DNA of 38,178 nt, from the NCBI GenBank assembly GCA_020831585.1, contig JAFIGE010000038.1:1-38178 (forward strand), read 5' to 3'. The notes under the pieces are model-generated. The model was not told the origin of the DNA. It saw only the letters and a program-made list of their open reading frames with translations, and made no database searches. The translations under genes and the position numbers were made by a program. This document shows, piece by piece, positions 15,456 to 24,727 of the stretch (the first letter of the stretch is position 1; each line of letters begins with the position of its first letter). The DNA comes from Opitutales bacterium (GTDB lineage Bacteria; Verrucomicrobiota; Verrucomicrobiia; Opitutales; Oceanipulchritudinaceae).

Positions 15456-17261
15456 ATGAAAGTGCCGCGCCGGTGGTTTTGGTGGGCGGTTTTCATTTAC
15501 GGTCTGGCCGCTCTTTTCTGGCAGGTGCAGCAACCGATCGCGGAATTTCCTCAGCTTGATGCAAAGGAAAACATCGCCTTGGCTTCGCTCCTCTCTGAAG
15601 GCCAATGGGGGAATGAACCCTTTTACCGGGCGATGCTTTACCCCGCTATCCTCGCGATTTTTTTGTGGGTGGGATTGCCCTTGGATCTGCTGCCTTTCGC
15701 CGCGCTTTTTCTGGGCTTGGCTTTGCACTTCGCAGCCACCGGTTTGGTTGCCCGCCTCGCAGGCAACTTTTGGAAGGACGAGCGGGCGGAGAAGGTCGCC
15801 CTTTTGCTCTACGGTTTGAATCCCGTTTTGCTCCACTATGCTTTTCAGCCCCTCGACATCACGCTGGCGATCGTCCTGTTCCTTCTCGGAGCACAGGCTC
15901 TCTTTTTGCCCGGGGACCGGTCCGTGTGGCGGTGTTACGGACTTGCAGGGCTTTGGTGGGGGCTGGCTGTGCTGGCGCGTCCGCACTTTCTGCCGCTGGT
16001 CCTCACCGCGCCGCTTATCGCCACCTTTGCCCGCCACCGTCCGGGGTGGCCGGTCCTTGCGACTTGGGCAGGGGCCGCACCACCGATTCTCCTCTTCGGT
16101 CTCGCAAACCTGATCATCAGCGGCGATTTCCGACTGCTCCCGTGGCAGGGAGCGTATAACCTCTACGCGGCCAACCGTGAGGGCACCACGGGTAAGTTTC
16201 TCTCGCAACGGGTCTTTTTGTCGGAAATTCAGCCTTGGGAAAATCCCGCCAGGCTCGAATCTGAAATTCTCTTCGCTGAGGCAACCGGCAGGGAACCTCC
16301 CTTCGGAATCAATGAAATGAATGCGCATTGGCGTACGCTTTTCCGGCAACGGATGAGCGAAGATACGGCTGGATTCGTCGCCCTGCAACTGCGCAAAATC
16401 TACTTTCTCTTCAACGATTTTGAGCAATACAACAACATGACGGCCTCGTTTCATATAGCGAACTCGCCCGTCCTCCGCTGGAATCCCATCCGTTGGGGTG
16501 GGCTCTTCGCTCTCGCGGTTTCCGCCTTTGCCGTATTCCACCTCCGGAAGAGAGAGGGGCCCTGGCTGGCGTGGACCCTCATCGCCGCCGTCTATGCGGG
16601 CGCGCTGCTAATCTATTTTGTGAGCGCCCGCTTCCGGTTGCCCTTACAAGGAATTCTGGTCCTTTTCGCATCCGGCTGGGCAACCGTTTGGTGGAAATCG
16701 GTTCCCCGCAAACACGTGTGGATTCCCGGAGCCGCTTTGGTCGGAGCGCTATGCCTCAGCTTTTCCGCTTTTTTCGATGCGCGCTCGCGTGAGACGTATG
16801 TGCAGGACCGCCTCCTCCTCGCCAATGCCGCGGCTGAAGCCGCATTGGACGCCGAAGCATTGCGCTGGGTCGGCCCGGTCATCGACGCAGCTCCCCAGCG
16901 TCCCGACGCCCGCCGGGTCGCGATGCTCAGTGCCTTCAATCTCCATCTCCTCGAACACCCGGCGGCCGCAGCCTACCCTTGGAGCCAAATGCGGGAATGG
17001 GCGCTTGCTCTCCCGGCCCGCGATGCCAGCGAGGGCTTTGTCATCGGCGTGGTGCTCTGGCAAACCGGCGAGCCCAACGAAGCCATCCAAACCTGGCGAC
17101 ACACTGTGGGAACCCACGGGAGCACTGCCCAGAGCGCCCTCAAAGCCCTTGCTGCGGTTGGCGCGGAACCCCAACTTCGCGCCCTGATTCCCCCCGAAGA
17201 TCCCGAGTTTGCCGCACTCCTGCGCCTCCTCGATCGGGGCACCGGCGAACCCTCTATCTGA
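15456..17261 (+). CDS. GT-C-like polytopic membrane protein
   Basis: The 601-residue protein has about ten hydrophobic helices from residue 7 to about 440, then a soluble C-terminal region of about 160 residues. The first periplasmic loop carries PQLDAKENIALASLL, with an Asp placed like the catalytic Asp of lipid-linked-sugar (GT-C, GT39-type) glycosyltransferases. The tail has helical pairs that resemble degenerate TPR repeats (AAAEAALDAEALRWVGPVI, GVVLWQTGEPNEAIQTW). Likely role: transfer of a sugar from a polyprenyl carrier in the envelope. Substrate and acceptor are unknown. AGAGAAG precedes the ATG. It stands alone between a 228-base gap and a convergent Nramp gene. Confidence 0.7.
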   Translation: MKVPRRWFWWAVFIYGLAALFWQVQQPIAEFPQLDAKENIALASLLSEGQWGNEPFYRAMLYPAILAIFLWVGLPLDLLPFAALFLGLALHFAATGLVARLAGNFWKDERAEKVALLLYGLNPVLLHYAFQPLDITLAIVLFLLGAQALFLPGDRSVWRCYGLAGLWWGLAVLARPHFLPLVLTAPLIATFARHRPGWPVLATWAGAAPPILLFGLANLIISGDFRLLPWQGAYNLYAANREGTTGKFLSQRVFLSEIQPWENPARLESEILFAEATGREPPFGINEMNAHWRTLFRQRMSEDTAGFVALQLRKIYFLFNDFEQYNNMTASFHIANSPVLRWNPIRWGGLFALAVSAFAVFHLRKREGPWLAWTLIAAVYAGALLIYFVSARFRLPLQGILVLFASGWATVWWKSVPRKHVWIPGAALVGALCLSFSAFFDARSRETYVQDRLLLANAAAEAALDAEALRWVGPVIDAAPQRPDARRVAMLSAFNLHLLEHPAAAAYPWSQMREWALALPARDASEGFVIGVVLWQTGEPNEAIQTWRHTVGTHGSTAQSALKALAAVGAEPQLRALIPPEDPEFAALLRLLDRGTGEPSI

Positions 17262-17356
17262 TTGGGTTGGCTTTACAGGTCGGCATTTCCGCTGAGATTT
17301 TCGACGGAATAAAAACATCCTTCGCAAACCGCCTCCAGCCGCTGCAGGACGCCGGA

Positions 17357-18628
17357 CTAAAACAACGAAACGATAAAACGCATCCACAAATAAATCACGC
17401 CGAAGCCAACCAGGTAAACCAGCCCCGCCACACTGAGCATCCGCAGCCAACGGGGCGGTTGGTCCTCCGGTGCAAGAGCGCTCGAACAAACCAAACGCAG
17501 ATTCAAATAGGCAAAAACCGGCGCCGCGAGGAAAGCAATGATGGTCGCAAAATCTATCAGGCGGATCAGTTCAGCGCGGAAGAAGTGAATCAATATCACT
17601 CCCAAGCCACCACAGACGACCATGGCAACCAAATGCGGCCCCCGCGCGTGAGCATCTTTGGAGGCGACCACAAGGCCCCCGCCCACAGCGAGCGCACGGG
17701 GATAGGCATCCATCACCGCGAGCGTTGTGGAAAACATCGTTGTGAGAGCCGCAATGGCAATGAATGGACCGGCCCACTCTCCCAGACGACCCGTGTAGAG
17801 GGCGATGAACTGCGAAGCAAACGCCGCCCCGCCGGCCGCGTAGGATTCTCCCGAACCATACATGACGAGCGCCCCCATCGCCAAAAACAGGACGGAGAGA
17901 ACCACTGTGAGACCGTAGCCCAGATTAAAATCGAGAGCGGCCCCTGCACGCGTGAATCGTCTTCCCGTTGCCCGCTCCTTCGCCCCGACCCAAAGCGATT
18001 GCAAGGTCGACAACTCGATCGGCCCCGGCATCCAACCCATCAAGGCAATCACGAATCCCAAGCCAACCGCCGTCCAAGGGGAAACCGTGACAAACTCGGG
18101 CACCCGCTCAGCCGGTCCCTGGCGCAAGGCCAACAGAAAGGCAACGACTGTGGCGAAGAGAAGCACCGCCATGATCGCCTTCATCGCGACATCGAGGGCG
18201 CGATAACGACCAATCGAAATCAGAGCCAAACATAGACCCAGTATCCACAAACTCCAGACATCCAAACTCCATCCCAGACTGAAAAAGTTCTCCGCCAGCG
18301 CAGCCGTGACAATCGTCACACCCGCGATGCTGATGATAGCCGTAACCGTTGTGAGAACCAAAAACCCCCACAAATAGAAACGACCCAGGCGGGCGTATCC
18401 ATGCAGCAAACTCTCCCCCGTAGCGACAGCGTAGCGGTGGCCGTATTCGAAGAACGGATACTTAAAAAGATTCACCAGCAACACCACCCATAGAAGTTGC
18501 CATCCGAAATCAGCTCCCGCCCGCGTGGATTGGACAATGTGGGAAACCCCGATAGCGGCTCCCGCCATCAGAAGCCCGGGCCCCAGAGCTCGCCATGCCC
18601 GCAATCCATTGGAAGCGTCCGTTTTCAT
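17357..18628 (-). CDS. Nramp-like transporter with altered metal site
   Basis: The 423-residue protein has the Nramp fold pattern: about eleven hydrophobic helices, RALGPGLLMAGAAIG at the start of TM1 and QLLWVVLLVNLFKYP in TM2. Two hallmark sites are changed. The TM1 DPGN motif is replaced by GVSH (about residues 27-30, before IVQSTRAGA), and the TM6 MPH motif by MPG (WMPGPIELS). Canonical Nramp carriers bind Mn or Fe with these residues, so this protein probably moves another substrate or uses another site. The start at 18628 places TM1 correctly; the frame is open further upstream without similarity. The gene is convergent with the GT-C-like gene. Confidence 0.82.
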   Translation of the reverse strand: MKTDASNGLRAWRALGPGLLMAGAAIGVSHIVQSTRAGADFGWQLLWVVLLVNLFKYPFFEYGHRYAVATGESLLHGYARLGRFYLWGFLVLTTVTAIISIAGVTIVTAALAENFFSLGWSLDVWSLWILGLCLALISIGRYRALDVAMKAIMAVLLFATVVAFLLALRQGPAERVPEFVTVSPWTAVGLGFVIALMGWMPGPIELSTLQSLWVGAKERATGRRFTRAGAALDFNLGYGLTVVLSVLFLAMGALVMYGSGESYAAGGAAFASQFIALYTGRLGEWAGPFIAIAALTTMFSTTLAVMDAYPRALAVGGGLVVASKDAHARGPHLVAMVVCGGLGVILIHFFRAELIRLIDFATIIAFLAAPVFAYLNLRLVCSSALAPEDQPPRWLRMLSVAGLVYLVGFGVIYLWMRFIVSLF

Positions 18629-18719
18629 AAAGTTGCAGGCATGGAATCGCCTCGAAGAGGTGCCGGGCAAGCGGAAAGAGCCGCGTGAGCATCCAGCCTG
18701 AACAGGTGCCGGAAACAGC

Positions 18720-19637
18720 TCATTTGAGTTGTCCGCCACTTTTGTCGTAGCTCTTGAAAAGAGCGTGCGTGCCTGCGTCCGGGAACCCGGCCGACGCCAG
18801 CTCCTCAAACAGCCGCAAATGCACCTCCAGCGAGGGAACGGTTACGCCCACGGCCTGTGCGGCATCCACCGCAAGCCGAAGATCTTTCACCATGTGCTTC
18901 ACATAAAAGCCCGGAGAAAAGTCGCCCTCGAGAATTCTGGGAGCGAGGTTTGAAAGCGTCCAACTGCCCGCTGCTCCCGTGGAAATACTGCGCAACAAAG
19001 CCTGCGCATCCAGGCCCGCACTTTGCGCATAAGCGAGCGCCTCACACACACCCACCGTCGAAGCGGCCACAGCAATCTGGTTGCTCATTTTACAGTGTTG
19101 GCCCGCACCGGAAGGACCGTGGTGAACGATGGTTTTTCCCAGGACTTCCAGAATCGGCTTCACCCGACGGAAGGCCGCATCCGCTCCGCCCACCATGATG
19201 GAGAGGGTCGCTTCTCTTGCGCCTCTATCACCGCCTGAAACCGGCGCATCGAGGGCGTGCCCGCCCCGCGCCCCGGCAGATGCGGCAATTCGCTGGGCCA
19301 GCTCCGGGGAGGAAGTCGTCATGTCCACGAGAACCGTCCCCGGTCGAAGGGCCCCGAGCAGCCCCTTTTCACCGAAATAAACTTTCTCCACATCCGCCGG
19401 ATAACCCACAATCGTGAGAATCACCTCACAGGCCTGCGCCAAATCTTCCGGTGTGTCCGCCCAAACCGCTCCCGCCTCCAAAACCGCCACCGCTTTGTCC
19501 CGCGACCGCGTGTGCACGTGCAAGGCATACCCTGCGGACAGGATGTGTCCGGCCATATGCCGCCCCATCACACCGGTCCCCACCAAACCGATCCGGGCTT
19601 GACCGGGCTCAACAGAAACAACTCCGCTACCTTCCAT
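18720..19637 (-). CDS. Beta-hydroxyacid dehydrogenase (HIBADH family)
   Basis: This 305-residue NAD(P)-dependent oxidoreductase belongs to the 3-hydroxyisobutyrate/tartronate-semialdehyde reductase superfamily. The Rossmann motif GLVGTGVMG (about 17-25) is followed by the substrate motif DAPVSGGDRGA and by GAGQHCKMSNQ, whose Lys is the family catalytic residue. The C-terminal helical domain (SWTLSNLAPRILEGDFSPGFYVKHMVKDL) is also typical. The ATG at 19635-19637 was chosen because the Rossmann strand begins soon after. The frame continues upstream without family similarity. The substrate cannot be told. The gene lies 76 bases after the RAYT stop on the same strand. Confidence 0.9.
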   Translation of the reverse strand: MEGSGVVSVEPGQARIGLVGTGVMGRHMAGHILSAGYALHVHTRSRDKAVAVLEAGAVWADTPEDLAQACEVILTIVGYPADVEKVYFGEKGLLGALRPGTVLVDMTTSSPELAQRIAASAGARGGHALDAPVSGGDRGAREATLSIMVGGADAAFRRVKPILEVLGKTIVHHGPSGAGQHCKMSNQIAVAASTVGVCEALAYAQSAGLDAQALLRSISTGAAGSWTLSNLAPRILEGDFSPGFYVKHMVKDLRLAVDAAQAVGVTVPSLEVHLRLFEELASAGFPDAGTHALFKSYDKSGGQLK

Positions 19638-19713
19638 CCCAGCAAGTTGGCAGACACGCCCCGCTGGTCCATACGAAACTTTGCCGATCACGAATCCATG
19701 CCACCCGACGGAG

Positions 19714-20718
19714 TCAGGCACGTTTGCTGGCCGAATACAGCCCCTCGTCGCCAAAGCCAGCAGCCGGCACAGGACCGCTCGTGCGCGCTCCCCCCGTTGA
19801 ACCTCCGCGGCGTTCACACATCCACTTCTGCACAAACGCCTTGCTTCCAATAATCGCACCACAGGTCATGTAACGCACGCGGCAGCGGAGCTGTTGAACC
19901 CCACTCAAACGTCCCCCCTGCGCTTTCACATTCATCGCATCATCCGCCGAAACGGTCCCGCCTTTACGCGGATCTGAACCGATCAAAAAAAGGTATTGCC
20001 GGTAGCGTGCGGCCACGACCTCCGGCGGATCCGCTCGATTATCAGCAATCCGCCTCCAGACCGCATAGCTCGTCAAACGCCCCCCTCCCACCGATTCGCC
20101 ATATCCGCTGAAACGATAGTCCTTCGGATCTCTCACAATGCCCGCACGAACCGCGTTTAAATCGATGTAGGCAGCCACCGCGCGCACCGCCAACCGCGTG
20201 TCCTCCACCAGAACGCTCCGGAACCGCCCCTCCCAAAGGGTGCCCACGCGGTCATACTTGCGATTAAAAAGAATCGAATAGCGCTGTTTCAAAATCTTCA
20301 TAAACATGGGCAGCGCTGCCATTCTCCCCATCAGCAGCCCCCGCATCGCTCCTCTCCCTTCACCTCCCGACCTGAGGGCACCCTCGATCCGCGCCATGGA
20401 GAGCGGCTGCCCCTTTCTCTCTTTTCCGTAGAGCAGCCTCGCCCGTCCCAGAAGCTCCTCATCGCTCAACTCACCCACGCTTCCCGGCACTTCAACAAGC
20501 AGGTGAAAATGATTATCCAGCAGAGCATAGGTGATCACCTCCACTCCACAGAAGCCCGCCACCCGCCGCAACAGCCCCCGGAAAGCCTCCTTCTCCTCAT
20601 CTGTGAGCAGAAACGATTGCCCACACACCCGACTCACCACGTGGTGAACCGTCGTGACACCCCCGCGCACCCCCGCACGCGGCATTCGCCGACTCTTCAC
20701 TGGCACCCAAGCTTTCAT
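19714..20718 (-). CDS. Second REP-associated tyrosine transposase (RAYT)
   Basis: A 334-residue RAYT, clearly different from the one at 10245. It shows RGGVTTVHHVVSRVCG near the N-terminus, the HUH motif as DNHFHLLVEV, DRVGTLWEGRFRSVLVE and AAYIDLNAVRAGIVRDPKDYRFSGYGE. The C-terminal RVRYMTCGAIIGSKAFVQ block is typical of the group found in Opitutae. ATG at 20718 was chosen; another lies five codons upstream (20733), and the open frame extends further but without similarity. It is divergent from the DUF429 gene with about 97 bases between starts. No palindromic REP cluster was seen on either side. Confidence 0.9.
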   Translation of the reverse strand: MKAWVPVKSRRMPRAGVRGGVTTVHHVVSRVCGQSFLLTDEEKEAFRGLLRRVAGFCGVEVITYALLDNHFHLLVEVPGSVGELSDEELLGRARLLYGKERKGQPLSMARIEGALRSGGEGRGAMRGLLMGRMAALPMFMKILKQRYSILFNRKYDRVGTLWEGRFRSVLVEDTRLAVRAVAAYIDLNAVRAGIVRDPKDYRFSGYGESVGGGRLTSYAVWRRIADNRADPPEVVAARYRQYLFLIGSDPRKGGTVSADDAMNVKAQGGRLSGVQQLRCRVRYMTCGAIIGSKAFVQKWMCERRGGSTGGARTSGPVPAAGFGDEGLYSASKRA

Positions 20719-20815
20719 GGCCCCCCATCCCATCAAACATACCGCCAATTGCAAGAATATTTTTAACGGTAAAATCTTAGTTGAAATCTTGGAGTTCGCT
20801 GCTTTCTTTGAGTGT

Positions 20816-21538
20816 ATGGCAATGTTGCTGGCGATGGATGGATGCCGGGGGGGATGGTGTGGCGTGTCCTGTTGGAAAGAGCGGCCGGATGAGGTGGTGT
20901 TTGGGCTCTTTGGAACCGTGGAGGCGGCTTGGTCTCGGGCGGGAGCGGGAGCGGGGGCGGAGATCGCCGTGGATATGCCCATCGGGTTGCCCTGGGCAGA
21001 GGTCCCCGGTCGCCCGTGTGACGGGGAAGCGCGGAGACTGCTGGGCAAAGGGTTGGGCTCCCGGGTATTTCCGACACCTGCGCGGGCTTCTTTGTTGGCT
21101 TCGTCTCATGCAGAGGCCGTCCGTTTGAATCGCCTGGCAACCGGTAAGGGAATATCGGCGCAAGCCTTTCACCTGCTACCGAAGATACGCGAAATTGATT
21201 CGTTCATCGGTCGTTTTCCGGATGCGGTGGTTCGTGAAGTGCATCCTGAACTTTCATTTATGCGGCTGAACGGCGGGCGCGCCGTGCGGGCGCGGAAAAA
21301 ATCGCGGGAAGGTTTCAGCGAGCGCTGGACAATTCTAGAGGCAAATGTTCCGGAATGGATGAATGCCTTGGGTCGTGTGATCGACCAAACGCGAAGATCC
21401 CAAGCCAAGCCGGACGATTGGCTGGATGCAGCGGCGATCGCAGCGGCTTGGTTGAGAGGTGACGGGCAATGGGATTTTGCCTGCGCCCCGCCGCTCCAAA
21501 ACGATGAGGCGGGCAGGCCGATGCAAATCGCCTTTTAG
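20816..21538 (+). CDS. DUF429 family protein (predicted RNase H-like fold)
   Basis: The 240-residue protein matches the DUF429 pattern: an N-terminal MDGCRGGWCG motif, AVDMPIGLP, CDGEARRLLG, SRVFPTPAR, then SAQAFHLLPKIREID and VREVHPELSFMRLNGG, and a C-terminal DDWLDAAAIAAAW. The conserved Asp and Glu residues fit an RNase H-like nuclease fold, predicted but not proven for the family. The ATG at 20816 directly precedes the first core strand; a second ATG at 20822 is equally plausible. Its stop overlaps the stop of the convergent pseudokinase gene (21535-21538). Confidence 0.88.
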   Translation: MAMLLAMDGCRGGWCGVSCWKERPDEVVFGLFGTVEAAWSRAGAGAGAEIAVDMPIGLPWAEVPGRPCDGEARRLLGKGLGSRVFPTPARASLLASSHAEAVRLNRLATGKGISAQAFHLLPKIREIDSFIGRFPDAVVREVHPELSFMRLNGGRAVRARKKSREGFSERWTILEANVPEWMNALGRVIDQTRRSQAKPDDWLDAAAIAAAWLRGDGQWDFACAPPLQNDEAGRPMQIAF

Positions 21539-24500
21539 CGGCTCAACTCAGGGGCGAGGACAACCCGGAAACCCGTCCCCGGATGGCGCAACTCGGGATT
21601 TGCCCGTTCGCGCGCGGCCGTGCGGGCGCGATGAGCAAAGTCTTCCCAAGATCCGCCACGCACAACGTAGCCGCGTCCGCCGTCCCACCTTACAAAATCG
21701 ACCTGATCTCGCCCCGGAAGGCGATCGTGAAAGGCATCCAGCGTCCACTCGCGAACATTACCCGCCGTGTCGTAAAGGCCCCAGGCATTGGGCGCGAAGC
21801 GGGAGACTGGTACGGTGCCAAACTCCTCCCTTTGCTGAAACTCCCGCATCCCACCGCGGAAATCCCGCGGATACTGGCCTGAAAAATTTCCATCGGTCGG
21901 CCCAGCGGTGTCGCCCCAGGGGAAAGCGGTCAGGCTTCCGGCCCGGGCCGCATATTCCCACTCCGCCTCGGTCGGTAACCGGTATACATAACCACGCGGC
22001 AAACGCCCCCGTTGGCGCTCAAAGGCCGTGAGTCGCTCGGCAAAGAGCATAGCTTCGCTGCGCGTTACACTTTCGACCGGACGGTCCGCTCCGGGGAAGC
22101 GGCTGGGGTTCGTTCCCATGATTGCCCGAAAAGCAGCTTGCGTGGTCTCTGTCTGCGCCATCCAAAAGCCTCTTGTCAGGCGAACGGACGTTTGGATGTC
22201 TTCGGTCGGCAATCGCTCAGGCTCAGCCCGAGGGCTCCCCATCGTAAAGACCCCTGCCGGTATCCAGGAAAGCCCCATATTGAGATGGGGGACGGTGAAA
22301 GCCTGCCCGGCAACCGGACCGGGCAGCGGGCGCAGTTCCGGGCGCCACACCACGGTCTCGTTTGGACGGGGACGAAAGGTTCGCTGCACGGCGAGGTGGT
22401 CCGGCACGATGAAGGTGACAACGGTCTGCTCGCTGGCGGGCAGTTCAAGATATCCGTTTCCAGGTTCAGCCGGCTCGCCGTCCAAAAGGAGGCGAAAGCT
22501 CTCTCCGGATGTCTCCAAACGCAGACGGGCCGGTCGCCCGACAAGGGAAAAGGTGGCCGTCGACTCGGCCCCTTCATCAATGACCAGGATCTGCTCGGCG
22601 GAAAAGTAGTCGGGATGATCCACCTGAACCGTATGCCGCCCGACCGGCCTAACCGTTTCCAAACGCGAGGAAGGTTCCTGCTCCTCGCCATTTATGCGAA
22701 TCCGGAGTTCGTCCACCGGGGAAGGGGGATGCCCTTCAAAGAGGACCTCTACCCGTAGGATACCTTCTCTCACACCGAGAGTTCCAAAGTCGATTCGCTC
22801 TCTTCCCCCGGCTTCCAAAACGATTTCCCGCGCCTGGCGTTCGTGGATATCCCCCCCGACTTCAACACGAATGGGCACACCGGAGGGCAGGTAGTCTGCG
22901 ACAAAAGGGGTCACGCCGACAGGCTCTCCGTCTATCCGCACCGGAATCCCGTCCTCATCGGTGGCAATAGTTAGAATGGCGGGAACCCGAACCAGCTCGG
23001 CTTCCAGTTCGAGGACCTCTCCCTCAATCAGGCGCACCGCCTCAAAACGACGCGAAATGTATCCGGGCGCGCGGACCTCCAGCCGGTGGATCACTGCGAG
23101 AAGCCGATCAGGCACATCCAACGAACCACCCGGCGAAATCGTGCCGACATAAACCGGACTCCCCTCCTCTCTCTGGGGTAAAGCGAAGAGGTACGCTCCC
23201 GGAGGACCACGCAACCGCAAGTGCCCGAAACTCTCCGTCAAAAGAACGGCTTTTTCCAAAGCCGTGCGACCGGGGGAGATTTCAATGTGGGTCTGACGAA
23301 AACCCGGCGCACTCACCCGCAATCGGTGATCACCGGCCGGCAAACGCAAGAGCGCAAGTCCATCGGAAACAAAAACAGGAGGGCTTTCGGACAGGGTCTC
23401 CACGTCCACCCGCGCGCGCTGCGGTTCAATGCGGAGGATGGTGTTTGCCCGCTCCACGGTGCCCGCCCGCACGTCGACGATGGCAACCGGCTCCGCATCG
23501 ATCAGAACAATCCGCATGAAATAGCCGCCCAAGCCGACGCTCACAATGCCCAAAAGACCGAGCATGACGAGACGGAGGATTCGCTGCTGGGGGTTCGTCA
23601 AACGTCGCTCGACCATTGCCGGGAGCGGCACACGATCAACGTTGCGGGCGACACGCCCGGGTTCCTGAACTTTCTGGCCGAGATTTTCGGGGGTGAGTTC
23701 ATCCACCCGTCGAATGTCCGATTGTAAGGCGGCGAAATGCGTATAACGGTCTTTCGGACGGGACTCCGCACAGCGCTCAATGACCAGGCTCCAACCCTTC
23801 GCCACCTTTAACCGCGCCGGCAGAACCGGCATCAATTCGCGCCCGGGCTTCTCCCCCGCCAAGAGCCAGTAGGCCACAATCCCGAAACCGTAGATGTCGC
23901 TGCGCTCATCACCCTGTTCGTTATTGCGCACTTCGGGACTGATCGTATCCAGCGATGTCAAAAAGCGGACATCCTTTTCACCCGCGAGCGGATTGATGGC
24001 TGTGCTGACAAAGAGTTCCCAACGTCGCCGGTGAATGGCCCCGAACACCCCGAAACCATAAACTTTCACCGCTCCGTCACTTCCGAGAATCACGTGCTCC
24101 GAAGACAGGGCAAGGTGAGGCATATCCACCGCATTCGCGGCAGCACAGGCCTTGGAAATCTCGCCGAGTATATGCGTGACCTTGGCCTCCGGAAGCCCCT
24201 CCCAGTGAGCGGGATCTTCCATGTATCGAGCCAGGGTCTCCCCATCCACAAACGGATAGCGCAGACAAACGCTGTCCCCCAGTTCTTCGACCAGATCCGG
24301 GGTGAGGAGGCTGGGAATACTCAATTCCGAGAGAGTGCTCACCACTTCCTGAAGGCTCTCGGTCGGGCGCGGGGATTTGGCGAGCGCATCCGGGAGGACC
24401 TGCAAGAGATGCTTGGATCCCGAGCGGCCGTCACGCACCACATACAAGGCCCCGAACAACCCCAAAGCCACGTTGCCCAAGATGGCGTAGTCGCCGACGA

Positions 24501-24549
24501 TCTCGCCCGGCTCAATGAGCGATTCCGTTATGATGCTGGTGTAGGACAT
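21535..24549 (-). CDS. Pseudokinase - PEGA - FGE-fold membrane protein
   Basis: A 1004-residue fusion. Residues 19-282 have a Ser/Thr-kinase fold (SPEVRNN, SDIYGFGIVAYWLLAGEKP), but the catalytic residues are gone: the VAIK Lys position reads Gln (about Q50), the HRD loop reads HLA (145-147), and DFG reads GFG (165-167). A transmembrane helix follows (about 324-347), so the kinase-like part is cytoplasmic. Residues 350-740 are PEGA-like beta repeats. Residues 758-1000 are a complete formylglycine-generating-enzyme/sulfatase-modifying fold (WIPAGVFTMGSP, YRLPTEAEWEYAARAG, GLYDTAGNVREW, VVRGGSW, GTGFRVVL). This domain contains no Cys, so it should not be a formylglycine synthase. Probable role: membrane sensor or scaffold linking an outside ligand to a cytoplasmic pseudokinase. 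The start has no strong ribosome site. Confidence 0.88.
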   Translation of the reverse strand: MSYTSIITESLIEPGEIVGDYAILGNVALGLFGALYVVRDGRSGSKHLLQVLPDALAKSPRPTESLQEVVSTLSELSIPSLLTPDLVEELGDSVCLRYPFVDGETLARYMEDPAHWEGLPEAKVTHILGEISKACAAANAVDMPHLALSSEHVILGSDGAVKVYGFGVFGAIHRRRWELFVSTAINPLAGEKDVRFLTSLDTISPEVRNNEQGDERSDIYGFGIVAYWLLAGEKPGRELMPVLPARLKVAKGWSLVIERCAESRPKDRYTHFAALQSDIRRVDELTPENLGQKVQEPGRVARNVDRVPLPAMVERRLTNPQQRILRLVMLGLLGIVSVGLGGYFMRIVLIDAEPVAIVDVRAGTVERANTILRIEPQRARVDVETLSESPPVFVSDGLALLRLPAGDHRLRVSAPGFRQTHIEISPGRTALEKAVLLTESFGHLRLRGPPGAYLFALPQREEGSPVYVGTISPGGSLDVPDRLLAVIHRLEVRAPGYISRRFEAVRLIEGEVLELEAELVRVPAILTIATDEDGIPVRIDGEPVGVTPFVADYLPSGVPIRVEVGGDIHERQAREIVLEAGGRERIDFGTLGVREGILRVEVLFEGHPPSPVDELRIRINGEEQEPSSRLETVRPVGRHTVQVDHPDYFSAEQILVIDEGAESTATFSLVGRPARLRLETSGESFRLLLDGEPAEPGNGYLELPASEQTVVTFIVPDHLAVQRTFRPRPNETVVWRPELRPLPGPVAGQAFTVPHLNMGLSWIPAGVFTMGSPRAEPERLPTEDIQTSVRLTRGFWMAQTETTQAAFRAIMGTNPSRFPGADRPVESVTRSEAMLFAERLTAFERQRGRLPRGYVYRLPTEAEWEYAARAGSLTAFPWGDTAGPTDGNFSGQYPRDFRGGMREFQQREEFGTVPVSRFAPNAWGLYDTAGNVREWTLDAFHDRLPGRDQVDFVRWDGGRGYVVRGGSWEDFAHRARTAARERANPELRHPGTGFRVVLAPELSR

Positions 24550-24678
24550 GCCGAGGATACCTTGAAAAGAGTGTCAAATACAATCGCTCTAGGGCGTGGG
24601 GAGCAAAGAAAAGAAGGCATTTTCACCCTTGGAATGTCAGATTTTACAATTCCATAATTCTGTCGACCACCGTTGCGG

Positions 24679-24713
24679 AAAAAGCCCTTCCCCGCCGTCA
24701 ACCGGCAAGGGTG
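24679..24713 (-). terminator. Possible intrinsic terminator after the repeat protein
   Basis: On the minus strand, CCCTTGCCG and CGGC-GGG-GAAGGG form an imperfect stem just after the stop of the repeat-protein gene (24728), followed by CTTTTTCC. The bulged G triplet weakens it. If real, it separates the repeat-protein gene from the pseudokinase gene, whose start lies about 130 bases downstream. Confidence 0.45.
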
Positions 24714-24727
24714 CCCCTCTTGCGCGG

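Noticed and set aside
21535-24549. Active Ser/Thr protein kinase or sulfatase-activating enzyme
   Set aside because: The key Lys and Asp residues of the kinase and any Cys in the FGE domain are missing.
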